Assembly: GCF_003797825.1 (NCBI RefSeq)
Contig: NZ_RKME01000011.1
Coordinates: forward strand, 62,001 to 126,000
DNA from: Gordonia sp. OPL2
GTDB taxonomy: Bacteria; Actinomycetota; Actinomycetes; Mycobacteriales; Mycobacteriaceae
DNA: 64,000 bases
Reading direction: 5' to 3'
Part shown: one piece after another, positions 32,620 through 40,914 of the stretch
Numbering within the stretch: position 1 is the stretch's first letter
Layout: each line of letters starts with the position of its first letter
Made by a program: the position numbers and the translations under genes
The notes under the pieces: model-generated
Databases searched by the model: none
What the model was told of the DNA's origin: nothing
Seen by the model: the letters and a program-made list of their open reading frames with translations, nothing else

Positions 32620-33393
32620 ATGTCAGAGACACCGCACACGGGCACAAGTGGGTCGGGGTCAATCGATGCGCGTGCCCGTCGCCGCGTCGCCGCCGACGAA
32701 CGACGACTACGGACCTCGCGACGCAACGTCACCCTGCGATCGGCATTTGCCGAGTTCGTGCGGCATCCGTCGCCCTGGATGATCGGCGCCCTGCTGCTCG
32801 GGGCCGTCGTCTCCCGGATCTGGATCGGCGGTTGGGGACTCGCCGACCTGCTCGTGCCCGTGGTGATGGTGGCGGTCTTCCCGCTCGCGGAGTGGCTGAT
32901 CCACGTCTTCATCCTGCACTGGCGTCCCAAGCGGATGGGGCCGGTGACTCTGGACACCCTGCTGGCACGCAAACATCGTGAGCACCACAACGACCCGCGC
33001 GACATCCCGCTGATCTTCATCCCCTGGCGTGCGCTGATCCCGGTTCTCATCGCCGCGCTTGTCGTGGCGCTGGTGGTGTTCCGCAGCGTCGAACGCGGGC
33101 TGACCTTCCTGGTGGTGCTCGGTCTCCTCGGCATCGTTTACGAATGGACCCACTACCTCATCCACACCGACTACAAGCCGCGCTCACGTTTCTTCCGGTC
33201 GACCTGGCGCAACCATCGATTCCACCACTACCGCAACGAGCACTACTGGTTCACGGTGACCACGTCGGGTACCGCCGATCGACTGCTGCGGACCCATCCC
33301 GACCCCGACTCGGTGGAGAAGTCGCCGACCGCGAAGAACCTGCACGCGCTCACCCCATCAGGTCCCGCAGATCGCGATCCATCGTCCAGATGA
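32620..33393 (+). CDS. Sterol desaturase / fatty-acid hydroxylase superfamily membrane protein
   Basis: A 257-aa membrane protein with four or five helices. The histidine clusters that hold the di-iron centre are visible: H-(x)-EHH (HREHH), H-Y-L-I-H and HRFHHYRNEHYWF. These enzymes hydroxylate or desaturate lipids or carotenoids with O2. The start ATG 32620 follows AAGGGAGA. The last 44 bases overlap the end of the convergent pirin gene, so the two mRNAs would be antisense at their tails. The cytosolic C-terminus after the last His box is short and probably not essential. Confidence 0.85.
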   Translation: MSETPHTGTSGSGSIDARARRRVAADERRLRTSRRNVTLRSAFAEFVRHPSPWMIGALLLGAVVSRIWIGGWGLADLLVPVVMVAVFPLAEWLIHVFILHWRPKRMGPVTLDTLLARKHREHHNDPRDIPLIFIPWRALIPVLIAALVVALVVFRSVERGLTFLVVLGLLGIVYEWTHYLIHTDYKPRSRFFRSTWRNHRFHHYRNEHYWFTVTTSGTADRLLRTHPDPDSVEKSPTAKNLHALTPSGPADRDPSSR

Positions 33394-34096
33394 GGACCTC
33401 GGCGTCGGAGACGGCGGTGAGGCTCTCGCCGCCGAGATCCTCGCCGCGGACCGCGTCACCCTCATCGATCCGTGTACCGCCGATCTCGAGTCCGCCAGCG
33501 ACGACGAAGAGGTGCGAGTACCGTCCCTCCGGCACCTTGATCGACGTCCCCGCACCCAGTCGCGCGACATGGAGGCTTGCCGACCGATTGGCGATGCGGA
33601 TGGCCGAATCGACGCGCGGATCCCCCGATGCGATGGCGACCAGACCCCCGTCTCGTAACTGATCCGAGATGTCGGCGTGGGCATACGACGGCGTCAGACC
33701 GGACTCATCGGGCATGACCCACATCTGGACGAACCGGGCGGGGACCGTGCCCGCACCCGGCCGGTCGGGCCAGGTGTCGTTTCGCTCCGAGTGCTGCACC
33801 CCGGTCCCCGCGCTCATCCGTTGTGCCAGACCGGGATAGACGATCCCGGAGTTCCCCTCCGAATCCTGGTGAACCAGTGAGCCGGAAGTGACCCAGGTGA
33901 CGATTTCGGACTCGCGGTGCGCATGTTGGTCAAAGCCCTGTAACGGAGCGACCACATCATCGTTATTCACCAACAGGACACCGTGATGGGTGTTGGATGG
34001 GTCGTAGTGATCGCCGAAGGAGAAACTATGGCGGGACGTCAGCCAGTCGGTCGTGGTCACCACTCGGTCCTCGGCCGCAATCACTCGAAAGCCCAT
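33350..34096 (-). CDS. Pirin family protein
   Basis: A 248-aa bicupin of the pirin family. The N-terminal domain has the metal-site pattern FDQHAHRESEIVTWV and a later SAGTGVQHSE; the C-terminal domain has a weaker second cupin. Bacterial pirins bind Fe or Mn and some degrade quercetin or act as redox sensors; the role here is unknown. The start codon ATG 34096 faces the divergent lipoprotein gene at 34265. The 3' end overlaps the hydroxylase-type gene by 44 bases. Confidence 0.9.
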   Translation of the reverse strand: MGFRVIAAEDRVVTTTDWLTSRHSFSFGDHYDPSNTHHGVLLVNNDDVVAPLQGFDQHAHRESEIVTWVTSGSLVHQDSEGNSGIVYPGLAQRMSAGTGVQHSERNDTWPDRPGAGTVPARFVQMWVMPDESGLTPSYAHADISDQLRDGGLVAIASGDPRVDSAIRIANRSASLHVARLGAGTSIKVPEGRYSHLFVVAGGLEIGGTRIDEGDAVRGEDLGGESLTAVSDAEVLIWTMDRDLRDLMG

Positions 34097-34264
34097 GCCT
34101 CATTATGGGCCGGATCAACGGGTCCGGATGCCACGGACCCGCGGCGGTCCGAGCCGTCTTCGACGACCGACCCGGATGCTCGAGACAGGATCGTGACCGC
34201 TCTGATCCCCGAATGGAAGCTGGCGGGATCGATATCCGCTGTGACAAGAGTGAAAATTGTGAAC

Positions 34265-35908
34265 ATGAAGATCTGGGTGAAGCGTGCGCCGACGGTGGCC
34301 TGCGCTGCGGCCACATGCAGCATCGCCCTGGCGATCAGCGCGTGTGGGATCGGTGCGTCGACCGACAACGACGCCGCGGGTGCGGTGCGCGCCTTCGCTG
34401 CTGCGATGGAACGCCAGGACGCCGGCGGTGCCGCGAAGTACACCACCGCGCCCGGACAGGCGACCGAGGCGCTGACCCTGACGTTGAACGGCATGAACGC
34501 CGAGCACCTGGACATGGCGGTCGAGAAGCCCGTCGAATACAGCGACGGCACCGCCTCGTTCTCCCTGAAGAGCACGTGGCGCTGGGCCAAGGACCGGACC
34601 TTCGAGACGACGAGTTCGGGTACCGCGCGGCACCTGTCGACCGGCTGGAAGGTCACCTGGGAGCCGTCGATCGTCTACCCGGGCCTGCCCTACGGCGGTC
34701 AGCTCCGCGAGATCCGCACCGACGCCACCCCGCCCCCGACCGTCAACAGTCGCTCCGGCAAGACGTTCATGTACCTGCAGCCGGTCAACGAGATCATCCT
34801 CGACCCGGCGCAGACCAGGGACCTCCCGGCGTCGGCCCGGGCGCTGGCGCGCACGCTGGAGCCGATCGCGCCGCTGATCACCGCACAGGTGATCTCCGAC
34901 GAACTGAAACAGGCGTCGGGCAAGCCGATCACCGCGGTCACCCTCCGTGACCCGGACATGCAGGTGCTGCAGTCGAATCCAGCCGCGGTGCCGGGCGTGA
35001 CCGTCCGCAAGACGGGCAAGCTGGTGATGGCCGACCGTCGGCTGTCATCGCCGATGGAGCCCGGACTCACCAACTACTGGCAGGCCATCCGCGATGCCAC
35101 CGCGGGATGGCAGGTCCAGATGCTCGGCCCGGGTCTCAAGCCGCGGAAACTCGCCGGTGAGCAGGGCCCGGCCGGCCCGGACGTCGAGACGACCGTGGAC
35201 CAGAACCTGCAGCTGTCATTGGGTGACGCCGCCGTCGAGGTCGGCCAGCCGGCGACCATCATGGCGCTCGATGCGGGCACCGGCGCGATCCTCGGCATGG
35301 CCCAGAACAGCTATGCGATCGAGCGCGGTATCAACGCCAACACCCCGTATCCGGTGGGCAGCACGCTCAACCCGGTGCTCGCCGGCGTCGATCGCGTCGC
35401 GAACACGAATCAGGGTGCGGCAGAAACAGTTCTGGACCGACTGGGCCTCGGCGTCCAGTTCACCGTGCCCGGTCTGAGCACCCCGACCGCCGAACGGCCG
35501 GGCGTGCAGACCGTCGACTTCTCCCCGGGCGGGGCGAGCTATTCGATGACGAACATGGGCGCCCTGGGCGTCGCGATGGCGCGCGCGTCCGCCGGTCAGA
35601 TGTCGTCGGTCGTCCCCTACGTCATCAAGGGCGTCCCGACGACTGTCGTCGGCGGGAAACTCGGCGAGCTCGACGGTGCGACGACCGGTCCGGTTCTCGC
35701 CGCGATGACCCAGACCGCGAAGACCGGAGACGCCAGCGACCTCACCGCGGCACCCGGGCTGAAGGCGCTGGTGGGCACCAACGGCCCGCAGGGCCCGGGC
35801 TGGTTCGTCGGCCTCCAGGGCGGGAAGGTGCTGGTGATCTACTGCGAGGGCGAGAAGTCGGGGACGGCCGCCCTGCAGGTCGCGCAGAAGTACTTCCGCA
35901 TCAAGTGA
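34265..35908 (+). CDS. Penicillin-binding-protein-like lipoprotein with degenerate transpeptidase site
   Basis: A 547-aa predicted lipoprotein (signal with ISAC lipobox, Cys27). An NTF2-like MecA_N-type domain (about 40-140) is followed by a PBP-dimerisation-like region and a transpeptidase-like domain, as in mycobacterial Rv2864c. However, the SxxK motif reads STLN (Ser366-Asn369, in YPVGSTLNPV), the SxN region is missing or unrecognisable, and the domain is shorter than normal. A KTG is present (Lys486). The protein is therefore probably not a working transpeptidase; it may bind beta-lactam weakly or act as a scaffold. The start is uncertain: GTG 34241 is an alternative, but ATG 34265 places the signal best. 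Confidence 0.75.
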   Translation: MKIWVKRAPTVACAAATCSIALAISACGIGASTDNDAAGAVRAFAAAMERQDAGGAAKYTTAPGQATEALTLTLNGMNAEHLDMAVEKPVEYSDGTASFSLKSTWRWAKDRTFETTSSGTARHLSTGWKVTWEPSIVYPGLPYGGQLREIRTDATPPPTVNSRSGKTFMYLQPVNEIILDPAQTRDLPASARALARTLEPIAPLITAQVISDELKQASGKPITAVTLRDPDMQVLQSNPAAVPGVTVRKTGKLVMADRRLSSPMEPGLTNYWQAIRDATAGWQVQMLGPGLKPRKLAGEQGPAGPDVETTVDQNLQLSLGDAAVEVGQPATIMALDAGTGAILGMAQNSYAIERGINANTPYPVGSTLNPVLAGVDRVANTNQGAAETVLDRLGLGVQFTVPGLSTPTAERPGVQTVDFSPGGASYSMTNMGALGVAMARASAGQMSSVVPYVIKGVPTTVVGGKLGELDGATTGPVLAAMTQTAKTGDASDLTAAPGLKALVGTNGPQGPGWFVGLQGGKVLVIYCEGEKSGTAALQVAQKYFRIK

Positions 35909-35972
35909 TCGACGGCTCCACCGTTCCAGTGAGGTGATCGGTCCGGCGAGGTGATCGGCGCGGTCGGGTGAC

Positions 35973-36422
35973 CTACGCGGACCGTTTGGCGACGAATGCC
36001 GCCACCGCGCGCCATCCGATGAGGAAGACACCCAGCGAGATGGTCGCCACGATGATGAAACTGAACGCGACACCCTGGTGGAGCAGGTAACGCAGGATCA
36101 TCGCGATCACGACGGCGCAGAACCACACGATCAGCCCGGCCGGCACGATCCGCTCGGGCCGGAAGTCGTGCCCGAAGCTATCGTCGCTGGAGCGGACGTG
36201 GGAGAGGACATAGGCGATCGACCATCCGGCCGCCGCGCCGATCGCGAACGGCCAGAGTGTCTGCAGGATGCCGACGACAGTCAGGCCTTCTTCGTGGCTG
36301 GACCGACCGATCATCACGAACACGGTGACCGCGATGAGATCGAGGAGCGCGGTCACGGGCATCGGCAGTTGACGCCGGACCGGGAGATCGCCGACCGCGG
36401 CGACGGCTGGGGACTCCGACAT
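35973..36422 (-). CDS. DUF3054 family membrane protein
   Basis: A 149-aa integral membrane protein with about four hydrophobic helices (25-42, 54-71, 96-112, 120-140). The PVTALLDLIAVTVFVMIGRSSHEEG segment is typical of the actinobacterial DUF3054 family of unknown function. The gene is 6 bases downstream of the next gene's stop on the same strand, so it is the last gene of a short minus-strand pair with the flippase-like gene. Confidence 0.85.
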   Translation of the reverse strand: MSESPAVAAVGDLPVRRQLPMPVTALLDLIAVTVFVMIGRSSHEEGLTVVGILQTLWPFAIGAAAGWSIAYVLSHVRSSDDSFGHDFRPERIVPAGLIVWFCAVVIAMILRYLLHQGVAFSFIIVATISLGVFLIGWRAVAAFVAKRSA

Positions 36423-36428
36423 GGTTTT

Positions 36429-37643
36429 CTACGGTAGCGGGTCGTCGGGCCTGCGGGAACTCTCCGGCTCCCCGCCCGTGTCCACGGTGTCGTTCGTCGA
36501 GTCGCCCGGCGGGTCGTCGACGTGCCGGCCGTCGGACTCGTCGGCGGTGCGGCGCTCGATGTCCGGGGCGGCCTCGTCGGCCTTATCCTCGTCGATCTCG
36601 TCCTCGAGGGTGTCGCCCTGTTTGAAGCTGTTGCGGAACATCACCAGCACGACGACCCAGCCGACGGCGGCGATCAGGACATAGCTGATCAACCGGTACA
36701 CGAGCACCGCGGTGATGGCGTCGGCGGCGGGCATTCCGGCGCTGGTCAGAGCGGGCACGAGGACGGCGTCGACCACGCCGATCCCGCCGGGCAGCAGCGG
36801 CACCGCGGTACCGACGGCCTTACCGGCCGCATAGGCGACCATCAGACCGGCGATGCTGGGGTGCGCGCCGACCGCCCAGCACGCGAAGGCGAGGCAGGCG
36901 ACGTCGGCGACCCAGTTGAACAGGCTCCACCCGAATGAGATCCCCAGGTCACGCTGCGTGAGCTGGACCGCGCGAAGTTGCTCGAGCGTCTCGATGACCC
37001 GGCCGTGGCCGTGGTCGCGCGGCTTGTTGCGGATCTGGTTGGTCCACTCCACGATGCGCAGGACCGTGCTCTGCAGCGACTCCGGGTGGCTGGCCAGGTA
37101 CTGGAAGACGACGGCGACGGCGACGAAACCGACGACGGAGAAGAAGACGGAGAAGGGGCTGGTCTTGGCGCCGGCCAGCAGCGCACCGCCGAAACCGAGG
37201 ACGGCCAGGCCCACACCGGCCAGCAGGCCCGACATCACGACCTGCCACGACGCGACGACGGGGGTGGCGCCCCATTTGCGGGTCTCGCGGTAGACGAATG
37301 CGGGGGACAGCACTGGGCCGCCGGGCATCGTCTGGCTCACCGAGTTCGAGGCCAGGATCACCGACAACGACTGCCACTGCGACACCTTCACCCCGGCCGA
37401 TCGCAGCAGAGCCCGCTGGACCTGCGCGAAGCTGTCCATCGACAGCAGGGCCGCACCGATGCTGGCGAGGATCCACACCCAGTCGAGGTCACCGATCCGG
37501 TGCCATGCCTCTTCCAGACTGGGTGAGATCAGGACGATCTCGGCGGCCAGGATGACCAGCACGATCGCCAACAGGAGCCATCGCAGCCACCAGAAGCGCG
37601 ACCGCGTGGCCACACTCCCGGAACCGGTCCCCTCCGACGACAT
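36429..37643 (-). CDS. Lysylphosphatidylglycerol synthase-like / YbhN family membrane protein
   Basis: A 404-aa membrane protein with about eight helices of the LPG-synthase transmembrane (UPF0104/YbhN) family, then an acidic, charged C-terminal tail (from about 340). Segments such as GGPVLSPAFVYRETRKWG and LLPGGIGVVDAVLVPAL are family signatures. It corresponds in position to M. tuberculosis Rv0204c, next to an Rv0205-like gene. Related proteins are thought to move or modify lipids; the catalytic domain is absent. ATG 37643 is preferred over a longer frame as it begins the family match. It shares a divergent promoter with the AI-2E-type gene. Confidence 0.85.
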   Translation of the reverse strand: MSSEGTGSGSVATRSRFWWLRWLLLAIVLVILAAEIVLISPSLEEAWHRIGDLDWVWILASIGAALLSMDSFAQVQRALLRSAGVKVSQWQSLSVILASNSVSQTMPGGPVLSPAFVYRETRKWGATPVVASWQVVMSGLLAGVGLAVLGFGGALLAGAKTSPFSVFFSVVGFVAVAVVFQYLASHPESLQSTVLRIVEWTNQIRNKPRDHGHGRVIETLEQLRAVQLTQRDLGISFGWSLFNWVADVACLAFACWAVGAHPSIAGLMVAYAAGKAVGTAVPLLPGGIGVVDAVLVPALTSAGMPAADAITAVLVYRLISYVLIAAVGWVVVLVMFRNSFKQGDTLEDEIDEDKADEAAPDIERRTADESDGRHVDDPPGDSTNDTVDTGGEPESSRRPDDPLP

Positions 37644-37701
37644 GTGCACACCATATCCACAGGAACGCTCAGGATCGGCATCCACGGCTACGCTGACAGG
37701 C

Positions 37702-39024
37702 GTGAGCGATGCCGACACCGACGGCCCATCGCGGCGCGAGGCTGCCCGCAGGGCCGTCGCCGTCGCGGACCGCGAGAAGGTTCATCCCCTGGTCCGGGCG
37801 ACCGCCGAGTGGACATGGCGACTGCTCGTCATCGCAGCCGGCGCCTTCGTGTTGCTCCGCGTGTTCCACGAGTTCGAAGAGGTCCTGGTGCCGGTGGCGC
37901 TCGCGATCCTCGGTGCGGCGATGCTCGTGCCGGTCGTCGACGCGATGGATCGTCGGTCGGTACCGCGGTCGCTGGCGGTCCTCGTGACCATCATCGTCGC
38001 GCTCGGCCTGCTGTCGGCGGTCATGACCTTCGTCGTGCAGGAGTTCATCCGTGGATTCCCGGAGCTGACGAAGCAGATCACCGTCACCATCGACCGCAGT
38101 CGCGACTGGCTGGTGGACGGTCCGATCGGCGTCGACCGGGACCAGGTGAACAACCTCGGCAACGAGGTCACCACCTTCCTCGAGCACAACCAGGACAAGG
38201 TGACCAGCGGCGCACTGGCCACCGCCACGACCGCGACGGAAATCATCACCGGCGCCCTGCTGTCGGTGTTCCTGCTCATCTTCTTTCTGTACGGCGGCGG
38301 ACAGATCTGGACGTTCGTCACCAAACTCGTTCCGCACGGCACCCGCGGCCGCGTCCGGGCGGCCGGTACCGCGGGTTTCGGCACGCTCGTCGGTTATGTG
38401 CGGGCGACCGTGGCGGTGGCCTTCGTCGACGCCCTCGGCATCGGTGTCGGTCTCGCGATCCTCGGCGTGCCGCTGGCACTTCCGCTCGCCTCGCTGGTGT
38501 TCCTGGGCGCCTTCATCCCGATCGTCGGCGCGCTCGTCACCGGCACACTGGCGGTGATGGTCGCCCTGGTGACGCAGGGCTGGATCGCCGCAGTCATCGC
38601 GCTGGCCATCGTGATCGGTGTCATGCAGCTGGAAAGCCATGTGCTGCAACCCTTCCTGCTGGGACGATCGGTGCGGCTGCATCCCGTCGCGGTGGTGCTG
38701 GCGATCGCCGCGGGAATCGTGTCGGCGGGGATCATCGGCGGACTCCTCGCCGTCCCGTTGATCGCTTTCGCCAACACCGCGATCCGCCATCTCGCGGACA
38801 GCGCAGCCAGCCTGGCCGAACGTGCGGCGGCCCGCGACGGGAAGATGTACGTCGCCGAACCGGACGAGCCGCGCTGGGACCGGATCGATGCGCCGGCGGA
38901 GGCCGACGAGGAAGCGCGCTCGGTGATCGCCGGGCGGGATGAGGCGGATCCCGATCCCGCCGCCCCGGATTCACCCGGCGCGACGGACGAATCCGACCGT
39001 CCCGGCGACGATCCTCGGGCGTGA
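37702..39024 (+). CDS. AI-2E family transporter (PerM-like membrane protein)
   Basis: A 440-aa membrane protein with paired N-terminal helices, a cytosolic segment, then three to four helices including LGVPLALPLASLVFLGAFIPIVGALVTG, the family signature, and VMQLESHVLQPFLLGRSVRLHP. The acidic C-terminal tail is low complexity. It matches Rv0205 (PerM, needed for persistence and divisome stability in mycobacteria) in position and type. GTG 37702 is favoured as the start. The stop overlaps the next start by 4 bases (GTGA), so the kinase is likely co-translated. Confidence 0.85.
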   Translation: MSDADTDGPSRREAARRAVAVADREKVHPLVRATAEWTWRLLVIAAGAFVLLRVFHEFEEVLVPVALAILGAAMLVPVVDAMDRRSVPRSLAVLVTIIVALGLLSAVMTFVVQEFIRGFPELTKQITVTIDRSRDWLVDGPIGVDRDQVNNLGNEVTTFLEHNQDKVTSGALATATTATEIITGALLSVFLLIFFLYGGGQIWTFVTKLVPHGTRGRVRAAGTAGFGTLVGYVRATVAVAFVDALGIGVGLAILGVPLALPLASLVFLGAFIPIVGALVTGTLAVMVALVTQGWIAAVIALAIVIGVMQLESHVLQPFLLGRSVRLHPVAVVLAIAAGIVSAGIIGGLLAVPLIAFANTAIRHLADSAASLAERAAARDGKMYVAEPDEPRWDRIDAPAEADEEARSVIAGRDEADPDPAAPDSPGATDESDRPGDDPRA

Positions 39025-40223
39025 GCATGGGCGGCGGGGCGCAGACGCACAGTCGGTCGAGTCCCAGCCGTGCGTCGCAGATCGCCCGAGCTGCCGACAC
39101 CGATCCGGTCGGACCGCTGTGGCGCGCCGCGCAACTGTTCCGGTTCCTGTCCTACCTGTACGCGCTGGGTTTCCAGATCGCCATCAACGACGACCTCCTG
39201 CACGACGACGCCGCGTGGGTGCTGTTCGGTCTGCTGACCGCGTGGTCGGTGGCGTCCGGGATCGCCTACTACGTCGGATTCGGACGAAACGTCTACTGGG
39301 TGGTCGCCGACGTCGTCGTCGCCTGCGCGCTCATGCTGACGACATCGTATGTCGCCGAGACCTCATGGGCGCTGAACAACCAGACATGGCCGACGACCCT
39401 GTGGGCAGTGAACGCCGTCATCTCCGTCGCCCTGCTGGCCGGTCCGATCTGGGGGATCGTCGGCGGGCTCGTCGTCGGCGGGACGAGCTCTTTCGTCAAG
39501 GGGGCGTTCGACCTCAACTTCGGTCGCAACGCCACGATCATCATCATCGTCGCGACCGGGATGGCGGTCGGGCTTGCCGCGGTCATCGCGCGGCGCGCCC
39601 ACGCCGTGCTCACCCAGGCTGCGGCCGTCGCCGCGGCGACCGAGGAACGCGAACGACTCTCGCGCGAGGTCCACGACGGCGTGCTGCAGGTGCTGTCGCT
39701 GATCGCCAAGCGGGGGCGGGAGATCGGTGGCGACACCACCGAACTCGCCGAACTCGCCGGGCAGCAGGAACGTGCCCTGCGCCGGCTGATCTCCGACGTC
39801 GACGACGACATCGACGTCGGGACCGCGGTCGTCGACCTCGCCGGTGTGCTGCGATCTTTCGCCGGTGAACACGTGTCGGTCAGTTCGCCGGGAGTAGCCG
39901 TCGGTGTCGATGTGGTTGTCGCCGAACAGCTTCGGTCCGTGGTGCGCAATGCGCTCGACAACGTCGCGCATCACGCCGGCGACGGCGCCCAGGCCTTCGT
40001 GTTGCTCGAGGATCTCGGTGACCGCGTGGTGGTCAGCGTGCGCGACGATGGTGTGGGCATCGCTCCGGGGAGGCTCGATGAGGCGCAACGGCAAGGTCGG
40101 ATGGGGATCTCGAAGTCCATCGTCGGACGGGTCGAGGCGCTCGGCGGTACCGCGGTCCTCGATTCCGGGCCGGGGCTGGGCACAGAATGGGAACTGACGA
40201 TTCCAGTGGAAAGGCAGGCCTGA
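39021..40223 (+). CDS. Sensor histidine kinase (MacS-like, NarL type)
   Basis: A 400-aa membrane sensor with five to six N-terminal helices (about 38-195), a HisKA_3-type dimerisation region with phospho-acceptor His218 in SREVHDGVLQ, and an ATPase domain with N-box (RNALDNVAHHAG), RDDGVGI and a G-box (GRMGISKSIVGRVEALGG). The sensor part contains no periplasmic domain of note, so it probably senses within the membrane. GTG 39021 overlaps the previous stop; ATG 39027 is an alternative. The partner response regulator follows after 3 bases. Confidence 0.88.
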   Translation: MSMGGGAQTHSRSSPSRASQIARAADTDPVGPLWRAAQLFRFLSYLYALGFQIAINDDLLHDDAAWVLFGLLTAWSVASGIAYYVGFGRNVYWVVADVVVACALMLTTSYVAETSWALNNQTWPTTLWAVNAVISVALLAGPIWGIVGGLVVGGTSSFVKGAFDLNFGRNATIIIIVATGMAVGLAAVIARRAHAVLTQAAAVAAATEERERLSREVHDGVLQVLSLIAKRGREIGGDTTELAELAGQQERALRRLISDVDDDIDVGTAVVDLAGVLRSFAGEHVSVSSPGVAVGVDVVVAEQLRSVVRNALDNVAHHAGDGAQAFVLLEDLGDRVVVSVRDDGVGIAPGRLDEAQRQGRMGISKSIVGRVEALGGTAVLDSGPGLGTEWELTIPVERQA

Positions 40224-40226
40224 ACG

Positions 40227-40907
40227 ATGGCAGGGTCGGATGGCGGGGACGGTGTGGCAGCGGATCGTCTGCGGGTGATGGTCGTCGACGATCATCCGAT
40301 GTGGCGCGACGGGGTGGCCCGCGACCTCGAGGAGGAGGGGTTCGAGGTGGTGGCGACCGCCGACGGCGTGGGCAGCGCCGGACGTCGGGCGGGCGCGGTG
40401 ACTCCCGACGTCGTGCTGATGGACATGCAGCTACCGGACGGCTCCGGGGCGGAGGCGACGGCAGCGGTGCTCGAGGCGTCCCCGGCATCGCGGGTGCTCG
40501 TGCTGTCGGCGTCGGATGAGCGTGACGATGTATTGCAGGCCGTGAAGGCCGGCGCCAGTGGCTATCTGGTAAAGAGTTCGTCGCGGTCGGAGCTCGTGGC
40601 GGCCGTCCGGGCGACCGCCGACGGTCAGGCGGTGTTCACGCCCGGGCTCGCCGGGCTGATCCTCGGTGAGTACCGGCGGATGTCCGCCGAACCCGATCCC
40701 GACCGGACCCGACCGTCGCTCACCGACCGTGAGACCGAGGTGTTGCGGTACGTGGCGAAGGGACTGAGCGCCAAGCAGATCGCTACCCGGCTGTCGTTGA
40801 GTCACCGGACCGTCGAGAATCACGTGCAGGCCACACTGCGAAAGCTCCAACTCGGGAACCGAGTGGAGCTGACGCGGTATGCGATCGAGCACGGACTGGA
40901 CGGGTGA
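40227..40907 (+). CDS. LuxR/NarL-type response regulator
   Basis: A 226-aa response regulator. Receiver domain (about 15-135) with Asp66 in LMDMQLPDG as phosphorylation site, VVDDH acid pocket and VLSASD/VKSSS Thr-Lys equivalent; C-terminal LuxR-type HTH (about 160-220, LTDRETEVLRYVAKGLSAKQIATRLSLSHRTVENH). It pairs with the kinase encoded 3 bases upstream. Targets are not visible. The next gene is convergent, 7 bases away. Confidence 0.92.
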   Translation: MAGSDGGDGVAADRLRVMVVDDHPMWRDGVARDLEEEGFEVVATADGVGSAGRRAGAVTPDVVLMDMQLPDGSGAEATAAVLEASPASRVLVLSASDERDDVLQAVKAGASGYLVKSSSRSELVAAVRATADGQAVFTPGLAGLILGEYRRMSAEPDPDRTRPSLTDRETEVLRYVAKGLSAKQIATRLSLSHRTVENHVQATLRKLQLGNRVELTRYAIEHGLDG

Positions 40908-40914
40908 GCGGGAC

